The notes beneath the pieces were generated by a model. It was given only the letters and a program-made list of their open reading frames with translations. It was not told where the DNA came from and searched no databases. Both the position numbers and the translations under genes were made by a program. Of a stretch of 64,000 bases of DNA, positions 42,862 to 52,135 are shown piece by piece. This DNA comes from JACCXG01 sp963785755. Lineage in GTDB: Bacteria > Acidobacteriota > Vicinamibacteria > Vicinamibacterales > 2-12-FULL-66-21. The stretch is from positions 186,001 through 250,000 of the forward strand of contig CAWAXG010000031.1 of NCBI GenBank assembly GCA_963785755.1. The letters are read 5' to 3'. Within the stretch, counting starts at the first letter, position 1. Each line of letters begins with the position of its first letter.

Positions 42862-43131
42862 CTACTTGCGAATGCCCAGGCGCCGGATCAACTCGGCGTA
42901 CCGATCCGTGTCCTTCCGCTTGAGGTAGTCGAGCAGGCGCCGGCGTTGTCCGACCAGCTTCAACAGGCCTCGTCGCGAGTGGTGATCTTTTGCGTGGGTC
43001 TTGAAGTGCTCGGTCAGATAGCTGATTCGCTCGCTCAGGAGCGCGACCTGCACTTCGGGGGATCCGGTATCTTCGCCGTGGGTTCGATAACTGCCGATGA
43101 TGTCGGTCTTGCGGTCTTTGGTAAGTGCCAC
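42862..43131 (-). CDS. rpsO: 30S ribosomal protein S15
   Basis: 89 residues, exact family length: MALTKDRKTDIIGSYRTHGEDTGSPEVQVALLSERI, HFKTHAKDHHSRRGLLKLVGQRRRLLDYLK. Binds the 16S central domain. The GTG at 43131 is preceded by GGAGG eight bases upstream; the longer open frame (to 43170) is leader. S15 usually controls its own translation through the mRNA leader. Confidence 0.98.
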   Translation of the reverse strand: MALTKDRKTDIIGSYRTHGEDTGSPEVQVALLSERISYLTEHFKTHAKDHHSRRGLLKLVGQRRRLLDYLKRKDTDRYAELIRRLGIRK

Positions 43132-43281
43132 AGGTGTTTCCTCCACGAACGGCTCAGAACTTCGGATCACGGTCGTTCAGATTTCGGTTGAACGCCCGCG
43201 ATCAACGGCGCCGACTACGCGCCGCACCGAGCCGCCGTTGCTGATGTGAACAATGGTTGGAATGAACGCAATTCCAACAGA
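43132..43281 (-). promoter_or_regulatory. Structured rpsO leader (candidate S15 autoregulatory site)
   Basis: About 150 bases of untranslated RNA from the predicted start of transcription to rpsO. It contains a perfect 8-bp hairpin GTTGGAAT/ATTCCAAC (43256-43263 with 43271-43278, loop of 7), an AACGGCG/CGCCGTT pair (about 43204-43240) and several short GAAC/GTTC pairings before the GGAGG site. S15 leaders in other bacteria fold into diverse autoregulatory structures, so this is a good candidate, not a recognised family. Confidence 0.5.
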
Positions 43282-43287
43282 CTCAAT

Positions 43288-43317
43288 ATCTTACACTAGG
43301 ACAACAATGGGTTGCAA
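43288..43317 (-). promoter_or_regulatory. Promoter for rpsO-pnp
   Basis: Minus strand TTGCAA (43312-43317), 18 bases, TAAGAT (43288-43293). It overlaps the end of truB, so rpsO-pnp can be transcribed apart from the rimP-truB cluster. Confidence 0.55.
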
Positions 43318-44223
43318 AAGCCCGCCTGCCGCCGGTTCTCCGATCGCCAGAAGGGCGCCATCCGTGTCGAGCACCCGAACCGGGCCCGGCCGTGCCGATC
43401 GCGGCACGGTCCGTTCGGCTTCCCAGAGGTCTTCGGCGGCCAGGGCGTTCCCGTGCGCCGCCCGCCGGGCGCCGCGGGCGTTCACCACGACGTGTGGCAG
43501 CCGCGACAGCAGTTCGGTCATCGGCACCAGCCGCGCGACCGCGTCCGTGCCCTCGCGCTCGATGTCGTCCAGCGTGGTCGACTGAGGCAGCGCGAACTCG
43601 CCGGCTCGAATCCGGCGCAGCGATTCCAGGTGCGCGCCGCACCCGAGCTGCTGGCCGAGATCGTGCGCGAGCGACCGCACGTAGAAACCGCTCGAGCACA
43701 CGACCCGGATCTGCGCCAGGCCCTCGGCATATCCGCTGAGCTCGAGCTTGTGCACGGTGACCTGCACCGGCTTGATCTCCACCTCCTTGCGGAGGCGGGC
43801 CAGCACGTAGGCCGGCGTACCGCCGACCTTCTTCGCGGAAAACGGCGGCGGGACCTGCCAGTAGGTACCCATGAACTCCGGCAGCGCCTCGAGCAGCATC
43901 GATTCCGGCATCCAGGCGACCTGGGGCGGCGGGCGGAGCGCGACCGGATGCCCCTCGGCATCGAACACCGTCCGCTCCTCGGCGTCGTAGGTCGCCGTGG
44001 AGCACCCGAACCTCACCGAGGCCACGTACTCTTTCTCGTCGTTCGTGAGGAACTGCGCCAGGCGCGTCGCCCGTCCGATCACGAGCGGCAGGACGCCGGT
44101 TGCGAGCGGATCGAGCGTCCCGGTGTGTCCGATGCGGGAGATGCCCACCGCCCGTCTCACACGCGCGACGACGTCGTGTGACGTCGGGCCTGGCGGCTTG
44201 TCGACGACGAGCGCGCCGTTCAT
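43291..44223 (-). CDS. truB: tRNA pseudouridine-55 synthase
   Basis: Makes pseudouridine 55 in the T-loop of tRNAs. 310 residues with MNGALVVDKPPGPTSHDVV, the catalytic motif GHTGTLDPLATGVLPL (Asp), YVASVRFGCSTATYDAEE, and SSGFYVRSLAHDLGQQLGCGAHL. The ATG overlaps the preceding gene's stop by 4 bases, as usual in this conserved cluster. Confidence 0.97.
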   Translation of the reverse strand: MNGALVVDKPPGPTSHDVVARVRRAVGISRIGHTGTLDPLATGVLPLVIGRATRLAQFLTNDEKEYVASVRFGCSTATYDAEERTVFDAEGHPVALRPPPQVAWMPESMLLEALPEFMGTYWQVPPPFSAKKVGGTPAYVLARLRKEVEIKPVQVTVHKLELSGYAEGLAQIRVVCSSGFYVRSLAHDLGQQLGCGAHLESLRRIRAGEFALPQSTTLDDIEREGTDAVARLVPMTELLSRLPHVVVNARGARRAAHGNALAAEDLWEAERTVPRSARPGPVRVLDTDGALLAIGEPAAGGLLQPIVVLV

Positions 44224-45260
44224 ACAGGTGGCCGGGTCTGGAGTCCCTGCGAGATTGCTGCGACGACGCGATCCAGGATCCCCGCGCGGACCTCACTCAG
44301 CGGCCCGCCCACGGTGAAGCCGGCCGCGTTCTTGTGTCCGCCGCCGCCGAACGCGTTGGCCACCAGCCTGACGTCGACGTCGTACTTCGACCGCATGCTC
44401 ACGCGGACCGTGCCGTCGCCGGCAACCTTGAAAAACACGACCGCCTGGATATCGCGCGCGGTCAGGGGCAGATTGATCAACCCTTCGGTGTCGTTGTGGG
44501 TGCAGCCCGACGCCTCGAGCATCGCGTCGTCGAGATAGAGCACGGCCAGACGGCCCTCATCGAGGAGCTCCATCCGATCCAGGAGCGCGCCAATCAGCTT
44601 GAGCTTGCCGAAGCTGTTGCTGTCGAACACGCGGCGGGCCATGGCCGCAGGATTGACACCAGCCTCGACGGCCTGACGGCAGATGTCGAACGTCCGGGGG
44701 GTGATGTTCGAATGATGGAACGACCCGGTGTCGGTCAGGATCGCGAGGTAGATGTGAGTGGCGATCTCGGGAGTGAGGGGGACGCCGAGCCCGCGAATGA
44801 CGTCGAACACCATCTCCCCGCACGCGGCGGCCGACTCGTCGAACCAGTTGACCGCGCCGTACATCCGGTTGCCGACGTGGTGATCGATGTTGATGATGAA
44901 TCGCCCGTCGAAACCGTGGACGCCGGTGCGGGTGAGATCTCCGCATTCCATCACGATGACCGCATCGGCCTCGACGTCCGCCGGTACTTCCGCGACGATT
45001 TCGATGCGGTCCATGCCGGGGAATTCGAAGTAATGCTCGGGGGCCGCGTCGGCGTTGAAGATGCGAACCTGCTTGCCGAGCGCGTCGAGCGCGAAGGCCA
45101 TCGCCAGCTGCGACCCGAGCGAATCGCCGTCCGGCCGTGCGTGCGAGGTCAGGAGGAATCGCTTGCGTGCCTGGATCTCTTCACAAATCTCGGCGAGGAG
45201 ACGGTCAGAGGAAGGCTGCGGAATCGCGACCGCTGAAGCAGGGGGTGCGGCGTCAGTCAT
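44220..45260 (-). CDS. nrnA: DHH-DHHA1 phosphoesterase, NrnA-like (nanoRNase/pAp phosphatase)
   Basis: About 346 residues: DHH domain with SHARPDGDSLGSQLA, NIDHHVGNRMYG (the DHH motif) and AILTDTGSFHHSN; C-terminal DHHA1 domain with GGGGHKNAAGF. NrnA-type enzymes degrade 2-5 nt RNAs and dephosphorylate 3'-phosphoadenosine-5'-phosphate. The position between rbfA and truB is typical. Several starts are possible; ATG 45260 overlaps the rbfA stop by 8 bases, ATG 45275 is the alternative. Confidence 0.92.
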   Translation of the reverse strand: MTDAAPPASAVAIPQPSSDRLLAEICEEIQARKRFLLTSHARPDGDSLGSQLAMAFALDALGKQVRIFNADAAPEHYFEFPGMDRIEIVAEVPADVEADAVIVMECGDLTRTGVHGFDGRFIINIDHHVGNRMYGAVNWFDESAAACGEMVFDVIRGLGVPLTPEIATHIYLAILTDTGSFHHSNITPRTFDICRQAVEAGVNPAAMARRVFDSNSFGKLKLIGALLDRMELLDEGRLAVLYLDDAMLEASGCTHNDTEGLINLPLTARDIQAVVFFKVAGDGTVRVSMRSKYDVDVRLVANAFGGGGHKNAAGFTVGGPLSEVRAGILDRVVAAISQGLQTRPPV

Positions 45261-45726
45261 CGGTGTCTGGTTCATCCCGTGCGGACGGCTGGGCACCTGA
45301 CCCTGCCTCTGCGCGAATCCCGCGGCCGGGGGCCGCCGCGCGCTCGGCGTCGTCATCGGCCGGTTGTTCGGCAGCTGCGCGTTCGGCGCTGATCTCGTGG
45401 AGGATTCGCTCGATCCGATCGCCGCGCTCGATCGACTCGTCGAAGAAGAACTCGAGCGTCGGCACGCGTTTCAGGCGAAGCCGGCTGCCGATGTGACGGC
45501 GGAGGAACGGCGTCGCGCGCTCCAGGGCCTTGCTCGACTCGCGGCGCGCCTGGTCGTCGCCGAGCGTCGTGTAGTAGACGCGCGCGACCTGCAGATCCGG
45601 GGTGACCTTGACGTGAGTGATGGTCAGGAAGCCGATGCCGGGATCGTGAACTTCACGGGTGAGCAGGTCCGACAGCTCCGCGCGAAGCTGATCGCCGATG
45701 CGGCTGGGGCGCGAACCTGCAGACAT
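45253..45726 (-). CDS. rbfA: Ribosome-binding factor A
   Basis: Late 30S maturation and cold adaptation factor. 157 residues: KH-like fold with RIGDQLRAELSDLLTREVHDPGIGFLTITHVKVTPDL and RATPFLRRHIGSRLRLKRVPTLEFFFDESIERG. The last ~40 residues (from about 118) are acidic/Ala-rich and longer than in most homologues. Lies 32 bases after infB. Confidence 0.96.
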   Translation of the reverse strand: MSAGSRPSRIGDQLRAELSDLLTREVHDPGIGFLTITHVKVTPDLQVARVYYTTLGDDQARRESSKALERATPFLRRHIGSRLRLKRVPTLEFFFDESIERGDRIERILHEISAERAAAEQPADDDAERAAAPGRGIRAEAGSGAQPSARDEPDTDD

Positions 45727-45758
45727 GATGACTCGCTACAACGCGAAGGCCTCTTCCC

Positions 45759-48611
45759 TCAGCCCACCTGGGCGGCGACCCGCTCCACGACGAAGGCTTC
45801 GATGACGTCGCCAACCTTGATGTCGTTGAACCGCTCGAAGCCGATGCCGCACTCGAACCCGACCTTCACTTCCGACACGTCATCCTTGAAGCGGCGCAGC
45901 GATCCGATCTTGCCCTCGAAGACGACGACGTTGTCGCGAAGCAGCCGCGCCTGGGTCTCGCCGGCGCGGGTGATGCGGCCGTCGGTGACCATGCAGCCGG
46001 CGATGGTCCCGAACTTCGGCACCTTGAACGTTTCGCGGACGACGGCCGCTCCGATGCGCACCTCTTTGAAGGTCGGTTCCAGCAGGCCGGCCATCGCCTT
46101 CTTCATCTCGTCGACGACGTTGTAGATGACCGAGTGCAGGCGGATCTCGACGTTCTCGCGCTCGGCGACGTCCCCGGCGTTGCGGTCGGGACGGACGTTG
46201 AAGCCGATGACGATCGCGTTCGACGCCGAGGCGAGGAGGACGTCCGATTCGTTGATCGCGCCGACGCCACTGTGGATGATGCGCACCTTGACCTTCTCGT
46301 CGGTGAGCTTGGTCAGCGTATCGCCGAGCACCTCCGCGGAACCCTGCACGTCCGCCTTGACGATGATCGGCAGCTCCTTGACGCCGCCTTCCGCGATCTG
46401 CGCCTGCAGCGATTCGAGAGTGAGCCGCGCGCCCTTGCCGCCGAGCGCCTTTTCCTTGGCCTGGGTCTGACGGAAGAGCGCAATCTGCCGCGCCTTCGCC
46501 GCGTCGGTCAGCGCCTGGAACGCGTCGCCCGGCTGCGGCAGACCGCCGAGGCCGAGCACTTCGACCGGCGTCGCCGGTCCCGCGCTCTTCTGCTGCCGGC
46601 CGCGATCGTCGATGAGCGCGCGCACCCGGCCGACAATCGTGCCGGCGATGAGCGTGTCGCCGACCCGGAGCGTGCCGTCCTGCACCAGGATCGTCGCGAC
46701 CGGTCCGCGCCCTTTGTCCAGCTTCGATTCGAGCACCGTGCCCGACGCGGTCCGCTTCGGGTTGGCCTTCAGCTCGCTCAGTTCGGTGACGAGCAGGACC
46801 ATCTCGAGCAGCAGCTCCAGATTCTGCTTCTTCTTCGCCGACACTTCGACCATGACGGTCGATCCACCCCATTGCTCCGGGGTGAGGCCGAGATCGGACA
46901 GTTCCTTCTTGACCCGATCCGGATTGGATTCCGGCTTGTCGATCTTGTTGATCGCGACGAGGATCGGCACGCCGGCGGCCTTCGCGTGATCGATCGCTTC
47001 CTTGGTCTGCGGCATGACCCCGTCGTCGGCCGCGACGACGAGCACGACGACGTCGGTGACGCGGGCGCCGCGGGCGCGCATCATCGTGAAGGCTTCGTGG
47101 CCCGGGGTATCGAGGAACACGACGTTGCGGTCGTTGACCTGCACCGCGTAAGCGCCGATGTGCTGCGTGATGCCGCCGGCCTCGCGCTCGGCGACGCGCG
47201 CGGATCGAATCGCGTCGAGCAGCGTGGTCTTGCCGTGGTCGACGTGCCCCATGACGGTCACGACCGGGGCGCGTGTGACCTTATCCTCCGGGTTGACGTC
47301 CTCGGACTCGACCTGCAGCAGTTCTTCCTCGAAGCTCTGCATCTTGACGTCGGCGCCGAAGTCGCGCGCGATCATCGCCGCCGTCTCGTCGTCCAGCGTG
47401 CTGTTGATGGTCATCATCATGCGACGTTCCATCAGCTTCTTCAGGACGTCCTTCGCTTTCACATCGAGCTTGGCCGCCAGATCGGCGACCGTCATGCCTT
47501 CAGCCAGCGTAATCGTGCGGGTGACGGGCGGCGGCGCCGACGGCGCGCTTGGCGCCATCATTCGTGGCGCCTGATCGCGGCGGCCACCCGGCGACGAGGG
47601 CCGGGGTGCGGACGGACGTGGCGGCGGTGGCCGATAGCCGGGTGCGCCCGGGCGCGCCGGCGTCTGCGGGCGGACGGGCTGCGATGGCAACGGACGCGGC
47701 CCGCCCATCGGCGCCTGTCGCGGGGGCAGTCCTGACGGTGGACGGGGCTGCGGTGGGCGGGCGACGGCTCCGGCAGCCCCACTGCCCGCCGCCGGACGTG
47801 CCGCGGGAGCTTTGCTCAGATTTCCGGTGGCTGCCGCTGGCGGCGGCGGTGCCGGCGGACGCACGAGCATCGGACGACGAGGCGGCGCGGGCGGAGCCTG
47901 GCCGGTTTTCGGATCCTCGACTCGCAGCCGGAGTGTCGGTGGCACTACGCGGCCTGTAGCCGGAAGCGTCACCGGACGCGCGGGCGCGCCGGGTTGCGCG
48001 GCCAGTCTCTCGCCGTGTGCTGCCGGCGCGGCCGGCGGCTCTTCGATCTCCGCCGAGGCCTCGGCTGTCTCGGCGTATTCCACCGCTGGTTGCGGCGGGA
48101 CGATCTCGACCGGCTCCGGTTCGGCGGCAGGTGCGGGCTCGTCGACGCGGACGACCGGTTCCGCGCCTGGCACCTGCGCGGCTGCCGGCGGCGGTGCTGC
48201 TTCTGGCACGAACGGCGCCGGAGATGCCGGAGGCGGCATGACGACAGGCTCGGGCTCCACGGCAGGAGCGGCGGCCGCGAGGTCGGGCGACACGGGCGGC
48301 GCGGCCGGCTTGGCCGTCTTCACCAGGCGCGGCGGCGGCAGCGACGGTGCCGTCTTCACCGGCTCGGGCGCCTTGGCGGCCGGTTTGCGGCCTTTCGCGG
48401 CGACCGGCGTATCGGCGAACGACGCGTTCGACGGCACACTGATGTTTCGCTGACGAGCGAGGCGCTCGACGAACTGTCGCGCCACGACCTCCTCGATCGT
48501 GCTCGATGCACTTTTCACCTCGATGCCGTGATCGCGCTTCAGCAGCGCAATCACCTCCTGGCTCGAGGTGTTGAGGAGCTCCGCGACTTTGTAGATCCGG
48601 ACTGTTGCCAT
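45759..48611 (-). CDS. infB: Translation initiation factor IF-2
   Basis: 950 residues. IF2_N domain (MATVRIYKVAELLNTSSQEVIALLKRDHGI), a long Pro/Ala-rich disordered region (about 70-340), a second IF2_N-like helix region (LAEGMTVADLAAKLDVKAKDVLKKL), then the GTPase: G1 GHVDHGKTT, DTPGHEAF, NKID, and the C-terminal domains II-IV (VGFECGIGFERFNDIKVGDVIEAFVVE). Brings fMet-tRNA to the 30S P site. Follows nusA by 10 bases. Confidence 0.98.
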   Translation of the reverse strand: MATVRIYKVAELLNTSSQEVIALLKRDHGIEVKSASSTIEEVVARQFVERLARQRNISVPSNASFADTPVAAKGRKPAAKAPEPVKTAPSLPPPRLVKTAKPAAPPVSPDLAAAAPAVEPEPVVMPPPASPAPFVPEAAPPPAAAQVPGAEPVVRVDEPAPAAEPEPVEIVPPQPAVEYAETAEASAEIEEPPAAPAAHGERLAAQPGAPARPVTLPATGRVVPPTLRLRVEDPKTGQAPPAPPRRPMLVRPPAPPPPAAATGNLSKAPAARPAAGSGAAGAVARPPQPRPPSGLPPRQAPMGGPRPLPSQPVRPQTPARPGAPGYRPPPPRPSAPRPSSPGGRRDQAPRMMAPSAPSAPPPVTRTITLAEGMTVADLAAKLDVKAKDVLKKLMERRMMMTINSTLDDETAAMIARDFGADVKMQSFEEELLQVESEDVNPEDKVTRAPVVTVMGHVDHGKTTLLDAIRSARVAEREAGGITQHIGAYAVQVNDRNVVFLDTPGHEAFTMMRARGARVTDVVVLVVAADDGVMPQTKEAIDHAKAAGVPILVAINKIDKPESNPDRVKKELSDLGLTPEQWGGSTVMVEVSAKKKQNLELLLEMVLLVTELSELKANPKRTASGTVLESKLDKGRGPVATILVQDGTLRVGDTLIAGTIVGRVRALIDDRGRQQKSAGPATPVEVLGLGGLPQPGDAFQALTDAAKARQIALFRQTQAKEKALGGKGARLTLESLQAQIAEGGVKELPIIVKADVQGSAEVLGDTLTKLTDEKVKVRIIHSGVGAINESDVLLASASNAIVIGFNVRPDRNAGDVAERENVEIRLHSVIYNVVDEMKKAMAGLLEPTFKEVRIGAAVVRETFKVPKFGTIAGCMVTDGRITRAGETQARLLRDNVVVFEGKIGSLRRFKDDVSEVKVGFECGIGFERFNDIKVGDVIEAFVVERVAAQVG

Positions 48612-48621
48612 TCGTTTTGAT

Positions 48622-49953
48622 TTACAGCTTCTTGTCGGTCTGGGTCTCGTCAGCGGCCGCGCTCACGACCGCCTCTTCGGCTGGGACTTCGCCCTCCTCG
48701 GGCTCGCTGGCGTCCCCTTCGTTCTCGGTCACGCTCTCGGTCTCGGCCGCGGCCGCGTCGGCCGCCGGCGCCGCCGCCATCGTTTCGGCGGTCTCGTCCG
48801 ACGATGCCGTCTGCTCGGACGATTCTTCGGCGGCCTCGGTGCTCTCCGTGCTCTCCGTGCTCTCGGTCGGTTCGCCGATCTCGAGCGCCCCGAGCTGGAT
48901 TTCGACCTCGCGCCGCTTCTCTTCTTCGCTCTTGATGTCGATCTTCCAGCCGGTCAACTTGGCCGCCAGCCGGACGTTCTGTCCCTTCTTGCCGATCGCG
49001 AGCGACAGCTGCTTGTCCTCGACGATCACCTCCATCACCCGCTCGGCATCGTTCACGATGGACACGCGCTGAACCTTGGCCGGACTGATGGCGTTGGTCA
49101 CGAACAGGATGGAATCCTCCGACCACTCGACGATGTCGATCTTCTCGCCGCGGAGCTCGCGGATGATCGACTGGACGCGCGTGCCCTTCATGCCGACGCA
49201 GGCGCCGACCGGATCGACGTCGCGCTCGCGGGAATAGACCGCCACCTTGGCGCGGTCGCCCGCCTCGCGCACCGCGCCGCGGACCATCACCGTGCCGTCG
49301 TAGATTTCCGGCACTTCCTGTTCGAACAGCTTGATCAGCAGCGCGGGGTCGGTGCGCGACAAGACGATCTGCGGACCCTTGGCGCTGCGGTTCACTCCGC
49401 GGATCACCGCGCGCACGCGGTCGCCGACGGTGTAGTTCTCCGCGCGCGACTGTTCCTTGCGCGGGAGCTGCGCCTCGACCCGTCCGAGCTCGAGGATGAT
49501 GTCGCCGTTCTCGAAGCGCTTGACCATCCCATTGACGACTTCGCCGATCCGCTGGCTGTACTCGGCGTAGACGTTCTCGCGCTCCGCCTCCCTCACTTTC
49601 TGGAAGATGACCTGCTTCGCGGTCTGCGCGGCGATCCGCCCGAGATCCTCGGTCGGACGGGGGAACTCGATCTCCATGTCGACTTCCGCCTCGTCGCCGT
49701 AGAGCTGCTGCGCCTCGGCGAGAGAGATCTGCGTTGCCGCGTCGGTGACTTCCTCGACGATCTTCTTGACGGCGTACAGCTCGAGCTGTCCGCTCTCCTG
49801 GTTGAAGCGGGCGCGCAGCGCCTCGCTCTTGTAGCGCTTGCGAGCGGCAGCCTCGAGTGCGTCCTGCACCGCGCTGATGATGATTTCCGGTTCGACGCCC
49901 TTCTCTTTGGCGATGGCGTCGATCTGCTGCAACAACGGATTGACTGCGGCCAT
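48622..49953 (-). CDS. nusA: Transcription termination/antitermination factor NusA
   Basis: 443 residues: N-terminal RNA polymerase-binding domain (NPLLQQIDAIAKEKGVEPEIIISAVQDALEAA is the family start), S1 (YSQRIGEVVNGMVKRFENGDIILELG), KH1 (VGACVGMKGTRVQSIIRELRGEKIDIVEW) and KH2 (AIGKKGQNVRLAAKLTGWKIDIKS). After KH2 comes an acidic tail of about 90 residues with TESTESTESTEA repeats coded by 9-base units, not seen in most NusA proteins. Between rimP (96-base gap) and infB. Confidence 0.97.
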   Translation of the reverse strand: MAAVNPLLQQIDAIAKEKGVEPEIIISAVQDALEAAARKRYKSEALRARFNQESGQLELYAVKKIVEEVTDAATQISLAEAQQLYGDEAEVDMEIEFPRPTEDLGRIAAQTAKQVIFQKVREAERENVYAEYSQRIGEVVNGMVKRFENGDIILELGRVEAQLPRKEQSRAENYTVGDRVRAVIRGVNRSAKGPQIVLSRTDPALLIKLFEQEVPEIYDGTVMVRGAVREAGDRAKVAVYSRERDVDPVGACVGMKGTRVQSIIRELRGEKIDIVEWSEDSILFVTNAISPAKVQRVSIVNDAERVMEVIVEDKQLSLAIGKKGQNVRLAAKLTGWKIDIKSEEEKRREVEIQLGALEIGEPTESTESTESTEAAEESSEQTASSDETAETMAAAPAADAAAAETESVTENEGDASEPEEGEVPAEEAVVSAAADETQTDKKL

Positions 49954-50049
49954 ATGCTTTTTTGCTTCCGCTACCGGCTACCCAGTTCCGATCTCGTTCC
50001 CGGTCGTCCAGCCCCGCCACCGGGTCGGCGGCAGAGCGGCAGGCCGGGC

Positions 50050-50595
50050 TCAGAATTCAACTGTCAGCTGCCCGCGTTTGATCCGAGCGACCGGCACGCG
50101 GTGGATCTTCCGCCCCTCTTCGAGCACAACCTGACCGTCCTCCACGCCGACGAGCCGTCCCGCGAACGCAGACTGTCCGTTCAACGGCTCGGTCGTGACC
50201 ACCTTCGCCAGCCGCCCGACGAACCGGCGGTAGTCTGCCTCGTGGCGGAGCGGACGATCGAGCCCCGGCGACGACACTTCCAGCATGTAGTTCTGGTTGA
50301 GTGCGGCCTCATCGAGGTCGTCTTCCTCGACATCGAGCAGCGCGCTCAGGTCCTGACTGACGCGCTGGCACTCGTCGATACCTACGGCGTCTTCCAGCTT
50401 CTCGGGCACGCCACGGTCCGGACGATCGATGATGACGCGAAGAACAGTGCCGATCGATTCGCGCCGCAGCTGGACGTCAAAAATCTCGAGTCCGTAGCTG
50501 TGCGCCACGCGCCCGGCCACCTCCCGGATGCGCGCGAGCCTCGCAGTCTGTACCGTAGAGAGCCCCTGAAATACAAAAAGTGGGCACGGGCCCAC
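50050..50595 (-). CDS. rimP: Ribosome maturation factor RimP; start uncertain
   Basis: 16S/30S maturation factor, first gene of the nusA-infB cluster. Motifs: VAGRVAHSYGLEIFDVQLRRE, VLRVIIDRPDRGV, IDECQRVSQDLSALLDVEE, NYMLEVSSPGLDRPLRHEADYRRFVG. The listed GTG at 50595 lies inside the stem of a leader terminator and is probably not the start. Between it and the conserved domain no ATG, GTG or TTG occurs in frame until GTG 50520 and GTG 50508, which would cut into the first helix. CAGGGG at about 50563-50568 looks like a ribosome site, with ACG or GTA at normal spacing; a non-standard start or a base error is possible. Confidence 0.93.
   Translation of the reverse strand: MGPCPLFVFQGLSTVQTARLARIREVAGRVAHSYGLEIFDVQLRRESIGTVLRVIIDRPDRGVPEKLEDAVGIDECQRVSQDLSALLDVEEDDLDEAALNQNYMLEVSSPGLDRPLRHEADYRRFVGRLAKVVTTEPLNGQSAFAGRLVGVEDGQVVLEEGRKIHRVPVARIKRGQLTVEF
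50575..50595 (-). terminator. rimP-leader type premature terminator
   Basis: Minus strand: GTGGGC (50590-50595), loop CCGT, GCCCAC (50580-50585), then TTTTT (50575-50579), just before rimP coding. On the + strand the same hairpin is followed by TCGGGTTTTT, so it could also stop opposite transcription. A conserved GTGGGC/GCCCAC hairpin with U tract before rimP is described in other phyla as the rimP leader attenuator (Rfam rimP-leader, from memory). It would let the cell tune the rimP-nusA-infB operon. Confidence 0.7.
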
Positions 50596-50659
50596 TCGGG
50601 TTTTTCCTCGAAGCTGGCACCCCCAAATATATCAAAAAACTGCGGTTGTCGCCCGGCGG

Positions 50660-52124
50660 TCAGATCGGCGCGGGAACTTCGGCGGGTGCGGCGACCAGAT
50701 CGTAGTCGCGCGAGGCCACCACGCGCGCACGGATGAGCTCGCCCGGGCGGTAACTCCCCGGATCGCAGTCAGTTAGATACACGACCGCGTCGATGTCGGG
50801 AGCCTGGCCCTCGGTGCGCCCCTGCAGCACGAGGTCGTGGTCGGGTGAAGGACCATCGACCATCACCTGGATTTCCTTCCCGTGGCGCGCGCGCTGCGCC
50901 GACGCGACGATGCCTTTCTGCCGCCGCATCAGCTGATCCCGCCGCTTTCGCTTGAGCCGGGCCGGCACGTCGTCGGGAAGCCCGTACGCCCGGGTGCCTT
51001 CTTCGTGGGAATAGGTGAACACGCCGACATGGTCGAAGCGGGTGTCCGCGACGAACGCATCGAGCTCCGCGAAGTCGGCGTCGGTCTCACCCGGGAAGCC
51101 GACGATGAACGTTGTTCTCAATGTGACGCCGGGCACCCGCGTGCGGATCCGCGCGAGGAGCTTGTCGTAGGTGCGGCGATTCCCCGGCCGCCGCATCCGC
51201 CTCAATACGTCCGCTGACGCATGCTGCAGCGGCAGATCGACATAGCGGCACGACCTTCTCGCACTCGGCCATCGCGTCGAGCACGTCGTCGGTGATCGTC
51301 GTGGGGTAAAGGTAGAGCAGCCGGATCCAGGTGAGGCCGTCGACGCGATTGAGCTCGCGCAGCAGCCGCGCGAGCGAGCCGCGTTCGCCCCTGTCGTTGC
51401 CGTAAAAGCTCGTGTCCTGCGAAATCAGCAGCAGCTCCCGCACGCCGCGCCCGGCGAGGGCACGCGCTTCACGCACGATCGAGTCGATCGTCCGGCTGCG
51501 GTACGAGCCGCGCAGCGTCGGGATGATGCAGAACGCGCAGGTGTAATCGCAGCCCTCGGCGATTTTCACATACGCGAAGTGACCGGGCGTGGTCAGCAGC
51601 CGCGGCGTGTCCGCATCGTAGATGTAGTCGGGAGGCGCCGGTTTCGACCTGTCGGCCGTCGCCTCATCCGCCGGAAGCCTCGGAGACTTCGTGTAAAACG
51701 GCAGCGGAGACGACGCGCCGGCGATGTCCGGCGCGGAGGACGAAGACCGGGAAGCGCTTTCTGCGGCGGCCAGCGACCGCCGGTGACCGATGGCGTCCAG
51801 AATCTGCGGCACTTCACCGGTCCCGAGGAGGGCGTCGATCTCCGGAATCTCCTTGCGAAGCTCGTCGCGGTAGCGCTCCGCGAGGCATCCGGTCACGACC
51901 AGCCGCGAGCACTTTCCCTCACGCTTGAGCGCAGCCATCTCGAGGATGGCGTTGATCGACTCCTCCTTGGCATTGTCGATGAACGCGCACGTGTTCACGA
52001 CGAGCACGTCCGCGGCCGACGAGTCTGCCGTAATCTCGTGCCCCGCCTCGCGCGCGATGCCGAGCATCACCTCGCCGTCGACGAGGTTCTTGGGACAGCC
52101 GAGGGAGAGGAAGCCGATTTTCAT
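50660..52124 (-). pseudogene. rimO: Ribosomal protein S12 methylthiotransferase RimO, single-base frameshift
   Basis: Radical SAM enzyme that methylthiolates Asp of S12. First part (from ATG 52124, AGGAAAG ribosome site): MKIGFLSLGCPKNLVDGEVM, VNTCAFIDNAKEESI, GCLAERY (second cluster cysteines), radical SAM CDYTCAFC, and YLYPTTI. After ECEKVVP the frame goes wrong; the continuation (DVLRRMRRPGNRRTYDKLL, GFPGETDADFAELDAF, TRAM domain to PAPI) is in another frame ending at 50660. Dropping one base at + strand 51245 restores ECEKVVPYVDLPLQHAS, the family sequence. An added ~45-residue Ser/Pro linker lies between the UPF0004 and radical SAM parts. Confidence 0.92.
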
Positions 52125-52135
52125 TTTTCTTTCCT

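Noticed and set aside
46134..47735. Plus-strand open frame opposite infB
   Set aside because: Antisense shadow; no start signal, no family resemblance.
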